Assembly (NCBI GenBank): GCA_963169175.1
Contig: CAUJFK010000059.1
Span: forward strand, 1-9,645
DNA length: 9,645 nucleotides
Direction of reading: 5' to 3'
From: Acidobacteriota bacterium
GTDB taxonomy: Bacteria > Acidobacteriota > Blastocatellia > Pyrinomonadales > Pyrinomonadaceae
Made by a program: the position numbers and the translations under genes. The notes beneath the pieces are model-generated. The model did no database searches, was not told the DNA's origin, and worked only from the letters and a program-made list of their open reading frames with translations. This document shows positions 7,233-9,645 of the stretch, piece by piece. The first letter of the stretch is position 1, and each line of letters begins with the position of its first letter.

Positions 7233-7270
7233 CATTACGGAGTCGACTAAAGCTTCAGACACCCTACCGG

Positions 7271-9645
<2,375 letters not shown>

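Overview
The window looks like ordinary chromosome from a Gram-negative, probably Acidobacteriota-type bacterium (possibly Blastocatellia or Pyrinomonadaceae). This is inferred from an Oar-like TonB-dependent receptor, a secreted M13 metallopeptidase, an RpoC with an SI3-type insertion in the trigger loop, and GC content that looks like the mid-50s percent by eye. The assignment is tentative, since no rRNA or other marker is present.

Layout: a TonB-dependent receptor truncated at the left edge (1-2618, +) ends at a strong intrinsic terminator. It is followed on the same strand by an HD-superfamily phosphohydrolase (2720-4030), a PlsC-type 1-acylglycerol-3-phosphate acyltransferase (4165-4911) and an exported neprilysin-like M13 peptidase (4982-7006). 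On the opposite strand, entering from the right edge, is the C-terminal half of RpoC, the RNA polymerase beta' subunit (7271-9645, -). The peptidase and rpoC converge on a 264-bp spacer (7007-7270). That spacer holds an intrinsic terminator, a block of degenerate 8-bp repeats and a long imperfect inverted repeat built from 9-bp units.

The four plus-strand genes do not form an obvious pathway. Each seems to have its own start signal: a terminator and extended -10 before the HD gene, a good -35/-10 pair before plsC, and a strong Shine-Dalgarno before the peptidase. They are best read as independent housekeeping or envelope genes: outer-membrane transport, nucleotide hydrolysis, phospholipid synthesis and extracytoplasmic proteolysis.

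I found no CRISPR array, tRNA, rRNA, transposase, phage gene or defence system. The least explained DNA is the repeat-rich spacer at 7101-7232. Lesser points are the acidic tail of RpoC, a possibly leaderless HD-hydrolase mRNA, and two closely spaced cysteine pairs in the receptor. I do not see convincing evidence of a new biological system.
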